Below, piece by piece: positions 5,649 through 8,263 of a DNA stretch of 8,263 nucleotides. The notes under the pieces were generated by a model. The model ran no database searches. It had not been told where the DNA came from and was given only the letters and a program-made list of their open reading frames with translations. Location of the stretch: assembly GCA_003155175.1 (NCBI GenBank), contig PMFP01000027.1:1313-9575 (forward strand), read 5' to 3'. The translations under genes were made by a program, and so were the position numbers. Source of the stretch: Vulcanimicrobiota bacterium (GTDB lineage: Bacteria > Vulcanimicrobiota > Vulcanimicrobiia > Vulcanimicrobiales > Vulcanimicrobiaceae). Position 1 is the first letter of the stretch; the number at the start of each line of letters is the position of its first letter.

Positions 5649-7696
5649 ACGCGACGCAGCGCGACGACCGCCGGGCGATCGATCTGCCGCTCGACGCGGC
5701 CCTGGCGATCGTCGGACCCGCGCGCAGCGGGAAGACAGCCGCGCTGCTCGAGCGATCGCGTCGCGCGGAGCCGGCGACGGCTCTCATTCTTCCCGACTTC
5801 ATCGAGCTGGCGCGGGAAGTCCACGAGATGCTGGGCGTCGCCGCGCCGGCGCCCATCGATCCGGTCGAAGGCGAAGCTCTGCTGTTCGAAGCCGCCGACC
5901 CGCTCTATCAGCTTGCCTGGGACGAGTTCGAAGAGGCGCGCATCGACCCCGAAGTCGGCGGCGTGCGGATGCGGTCGCGTTTTCTCGCCTCGGCCTTTCG
6001 GCTGATTTGCAAACTGCGCTCCGCGCTCGTAACGCCGAGCGAGTTTCTTCAGACCGCGCTCGCCGGAGCGACGGCGTTCTACGCGAGGCCCCCCAATTTC
6101 GCCGACTCCGGCCTCATAGCGCTGACGAAAGACGAGTATCGTTCCTCGCTCGACGTCAATGCCGAAGAGCTCAAACGCCAATACCGGCACGAGGTGGACT
6201 TGGCCAAAATTCTGGCGCGCATCTACGAGTCGTACCTGGCGGCGATCGCCGAGCGCGGCGTGGGCACGCGACACGACGTCGTTGCCGCCGCGGTCGCGGC
6301 GATCGAGAACGATCCGGCGGGCGCGCAGCGAGTGCGAGCGCGCTACCGCACGGCGTTCGTGGACGACGCGCAGCATCTCACGCAAGCGGAGATCGGATTG
6401 CTGCGCGCGATCTTCGGACAGGATCTAGCGGGCGTCACGCTGGCCGGGGATCCCTCGGCGTGCCTTTCGCCCTTCGGGACCGCGCGAGGCGCCGCCGCGT
6501 TCGCGGGTATCGCGCAGCGCGTGGAACTTCCGGCACCGTCAAGCGCGAGCGGACGTCGCATCGCGACGCTGCGTGCGGCGACGCCCGCCGAGGAAGCTAG
6601 GGCGATCGCGGCACACGTAGCAGATCTCGTCGCCGCAGGAACGCCGCCGGGCGAGATCGCCGTGCTGCTGCGCTCGGTCGCGACGGTCGCCGGCATCGAA
6701 GACGCACTGCTCGATCGCAACGTCCCGGTTCAGGTGGCCGGCGACTACAACATGTTCTCGGACCGGCGCGTGCTCGACGCGCTCGCGCCGCTCTGGAACG
6801 TGCACGACCCGTTTCGTCACGACTGGATGCTGCGAACGCTGGCAGGCCCGACGGTCGGACTCTCCGACGCGTCGGTCGCGACGCTCTGCGCCGCGGTGGA
6901 CGACGCGCAGGACGCGCTCTTCGCGCTGGCCGACGAGGAGCAAAACCCGGCACGCCCTTCGCGCTGGGATTCGCGTCGCGACCTGCGCCTGGGCTGGAAC
7001 GTCTTGCGCGGCGCGCAGGACGGTTCGCTCTCGCCTGACGCGCGCGCGCGCGTCGAAGCGTTCCGGAAGCGTCGCGAGGGTTGGGTCGAAGCGTATCGCA
7101 CGCTGCCGTTGGAAGATTTCGTCCGACGCGTGTGGGCCGACGGCTTGGCTGCCGCCGGTCCGGCCGGGTCGGCGCGCGCGCTCGCGCAGCAGCTCGCGCT
7201 GCGCCGGCTGTCGGCATGGTTCGAAGCGTACGCCGCGCGGCATCCCGGCGCGGACCTGGGCGCGATGCTCGAAGAAGCGGAGCGCCGCGCCGCGAGCGCG
7301 TACGAGCGCGTCGAACCGGTCGCCGACGATCGCTTCGTCTCGATCCTCTCCATCGAGGCCGCGCGCGGCCGCACGTTCGCGCACGCCGTCCTCTCCGGAG
7401 CGCAAGCCGGCGCCTTCCCTCGATACTACGTCCCCGAAGCGTTCCTGTTCAGTCCGACGCTGGGGATCGTTCCTAAAGACAACGTCGGCGAGGCGCGTAC
7501 GTCGCGCACGGCCAAATTCACGTATTACGTCTACAAGACGAAGGCGCGCGATAGCTACAACGCGCACGAGCGCCGCGCGTTCGACTATGCCTTGACGCGC
7601 GGTCGCGAGAGCCTCCTCGTGACGGCGAGCGGACGGCCGACGCGCGGCATCGGAACGCCCGAGCTGCTCGAGGAGCTCAAACGTGCGCTTGGATGA
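5645..7696 (+). CDS. SF1 UvrD/AdnA-like helicase without nuclease domain
   Basis: A 683-residue SF1A DNA motor starting at ATG 5645, inside the stop codon region of the nuclease gene (ATGA), hence translationally coupled. Walker A is GPARSGKT (24-31), with no Q-motif before it, as in AddB/AdnA-type subunits. Motif II is VDDAQ (239-243), with Asp where DExQ has the catalytic Glu. Motif III is AGDPSACLSPFG (267-278), lacking the usual Gln. Motif IV is EIAVLLR (337-343). A 2B-like region (about 374-407) includes RVLDAL and LRTLAGPTVGLSD. Motif V is SIEAARGRTF (569-578), resembling AdnA-type sequences rather than the HKSKG of UvrD. Motif VI is ERRAFDYALTRGRESL (642-657), with its Arg retained. 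The protein stops just after motif VI, so there is no C-terminal nuclease. It probably acts with the upstream nuclease in DNA end resection. The altered motifs II and III suggest reduced ATPase or an accessory motor. Confidence 0.87.
   Translation: MNATQRDDRRAIDLPLDAALAIVGPARSGKTAALLERSRRAEPATALILPDFIELAREVHEMLGVAAPAPIDPVEGEALLFEAADPLYQLAWDEFEEARIDPEVGGVRMRSRFLASAFRLICKLRSALVTPSEFLQTALAGATAFYARPPNFADSGLIALTKDEYRSSLDVNAEELKRQYRHEVDLAKILARIYESYLAAIAERGVGTRHDVVAAAVAAIENDPAGAQRVRARYRTAFVDDAQHLTQAEIGLLRAIFGQDLAGVTLAGDPSACLSPFGTARGAAAFAGIAQRVELPAPSSASGRRIATLRAATPAEEARAIAAHVADLVAAGTPPGEIAVLLRSVATVAGIEDALLDRNVPVQVAGDYNMFSDRRVLDALAPLWNVHDPFRHDWMLRTLAGPTVGLSDASVATLCAAVDDAQDALFALADEEQNPARPSRWDSRRDLRLGWNVLRGAQDGSLSPDARARVEAFRKRREGWVEAYRTLPLEDFVRRVWADGLAAAGPAGSARALAQQLALRRLSAWFEAYAARHPGADLGAMLEEAERRAASAYERVEPVADDRFVSILSIEAARGRTFAHAVLSGAQAGAFPRYYVPEAFLFSPTLGIVPKDNVGEARTSRTAKFTYYVYKTKARDSYNAHERRAFDYALTRGRESLLVTASGRPTRGIGTPELLEELKRALG
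7671..7675 (+). promoter_or_regulatory. Shine-Dalgarno fixing the GNAT start
   Basis: AGGAG lies inside the last codons of the helicase gene, seven bases before the GTG at 7683. It supports that GTG as the start of the acetyltransferase; no ATG in the same frame lies nearby. Confidence 0.6.
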
Positions 7697-8263
7697 GATC
7701 GCGCCCGATGCGTACGTCAAGGAAGTGCTCCCGCAGACGGCTCATCTTTGGTCGGGACGCCGCGACTTCGACACCTACGTGCTGCAAACGCTCGAGATCG
7801 CGCAGGGCCCGTACGGACGGCGGCACTTTCGCACGTTCGGCCTCTACGACGGGCACGAGATGCTCGCAACGTTCAAGCGTTACGAGCGCACCCTGCAGCT
7901 CAACGGCAACCGCTTGCGCGCGGTCGGCATCGGCGCGGTGTATACGCCCGAGCAACATCGCGGCCGCGGGTATGCAAGCGCGATGCTCGCGATGCTGCTC
8001 GACCGTTCGCGCGGCGACGGTTTCGATCTGGCGTACCTTTTCTCCGACATCCGCCCGCAATTTTATACCGACATCGGCTTTCGCGCGCTTCCGTCGCGCT
8101 CGTATTCCGCGCGGACCGACCGGCTCTCGAAAGTGCGCGTCGAAGTCGAACGTCTGGAAGAGAACGACTGGACGGCGGTGCGACGCTGTTTCGATCTGTG
8201 CGCGCGGCGCCGCGTCTGGGGTTTCGCGCGCACGCCGCTGGTCTGGGATTGGATCCGGACGCG
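7683..8263 (+). CDS. GNAT-family acetyltransferase, 3' partial
   Basis: N-acetyltransferase of the GNAT superfamily, transferring acetyl from acetyl-CoA to an amine on an unidentified acceptor. The frame runs from GTG 7683 to the window edge (193 complete codons) with no stop. The acetyl-CoA pyrophosphate-binding motif A is clear: VGIGAVYTPEQHRGRGYASAM (from about residue 81), with the Q-x-x-G-x-G/A pattern at HRGRGYA. It is followed by LAYLFSDIRPQFYTDIGF (about 116-133), where the Tyr and the GF turn are the usual catalytic and fold markers. After about residue 150 a second segment begins (VEVERLEENDWTAVRRCFD). This, and continuation past 190 residues, resembles Eis-like or other two-domain GNATs more than single-domain ones. 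The start overlaps the helicase by 14 bases and has its own AGGAG, so it shares the transcript. A functional link to DNA end processing is not evident. Confidence 0.85.
   Translation, partial: MRLDEIAPDAYVKEVLPQTAHLWSGRRDFDTYVLQTLEIAQGPYGRRHFRTFGLYDGHEMLATFKRYERTLQLNGNRLRAVGIGAVYTPEQHRGRGYASAMLAMLLDRSRGDGFDLAYLFSDIRPQFYTDIGFRALPSRSYSARTDRLSKVRVEVERLEENDWTAVRRCFDLCARRRVWGFARTPLVWDWIRT

Noticed and set aside
6539..7720. 393-codon minus-strand frame opposite the helicase.
   Set aside because: Arg-rich shadow frame of a high-GC gene; the plus-strand frame carries clear SF1 helicase motifs.
1..8263. CRISPR array, rRNA, complete insertion sequence, group II intron domain V or phage attachment site.
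   Set aside because: No regularly spaced repeats of CRISPR length, no rRNA-like segment, no paired terminal inverted repeats and no domain V-like hairpin were seen on reading both strands.

Overview
The window is a high-GC bacterial chromosome segment interrupted by a lower-GC block. Hand counts of 60-base samples gave about 63% (from 5101) and 85% (from 7141) in the right-hand genes, against about 53% (from 2041) and 48% (from 2701) in the ABC permease genes. Gene content (UbiX, a MobA-like nucleotidyltransferase, an AdnAB/AddB-like helicase-nuclease pair) fits a high-GC bacterium of a poorly sampled phylum such as Eremiobacterota or an actinobacterial-type lineage. That placement is a weak inference, because no rRNA or marker gene is present.

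Layout. (1) Bases 1-650, + strand: 3' part of a MobA-like nucleotidyltransferase, cut by the window edge. (2) 625-1191, - strand: intact ubiX flavin prenyltransferase, convergent with and overlapping the first gene. (3) 1192-1891: about 700 bases with no convincing gene. It holds a short IS3 OrfA-like coding remnant, an 8-bp hairpin, a 12-bp direct repeat and a strong Shine-Dalgarno. (4) 1892-4260: two tandem MacB/FtsX-type ABC permeases. The first appears to begin at a non-canonical ATA codon behind a perfect Shine-Dalgarno. The second carries an in-frame TAA that removes a recognisable, still-readable C-terminal tail. No ATPase or membrane-fusion partner is present, so the pair looks like a decaying, horizontally acquired remnant. 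(5) 4257-5648: a RecB/AddB/AdnB-type 4Fe-4S PD-(D/E)XK nuclease whose N-terminus is a fragment of a UvrD-type 2B subdomain. (6) 5645-7696: an SF1 UvrD/AdnA-like helicase with no nuclease domain. (7) 7683 to the end: a GNAT acetyltransferase, cut by the right edge.

How it fits together. Genes 5-7 overlap by 4 and 14 bases and read as one operon. Nuclease and motor would together form a two-subunit DNA-end-processing machine of the AddAB/AdnAB kind. The nuclease subunit lacks the helicase motifs expected ahead of it, and its start abuts the end of the permease block. The simplest reading is that the permease island arrived inside or next to an ancestral helicase-nuclease gene and cost it its 5' part. 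The most noteworthy points are that apparent truncation, the ATA start and the nonsense codon.
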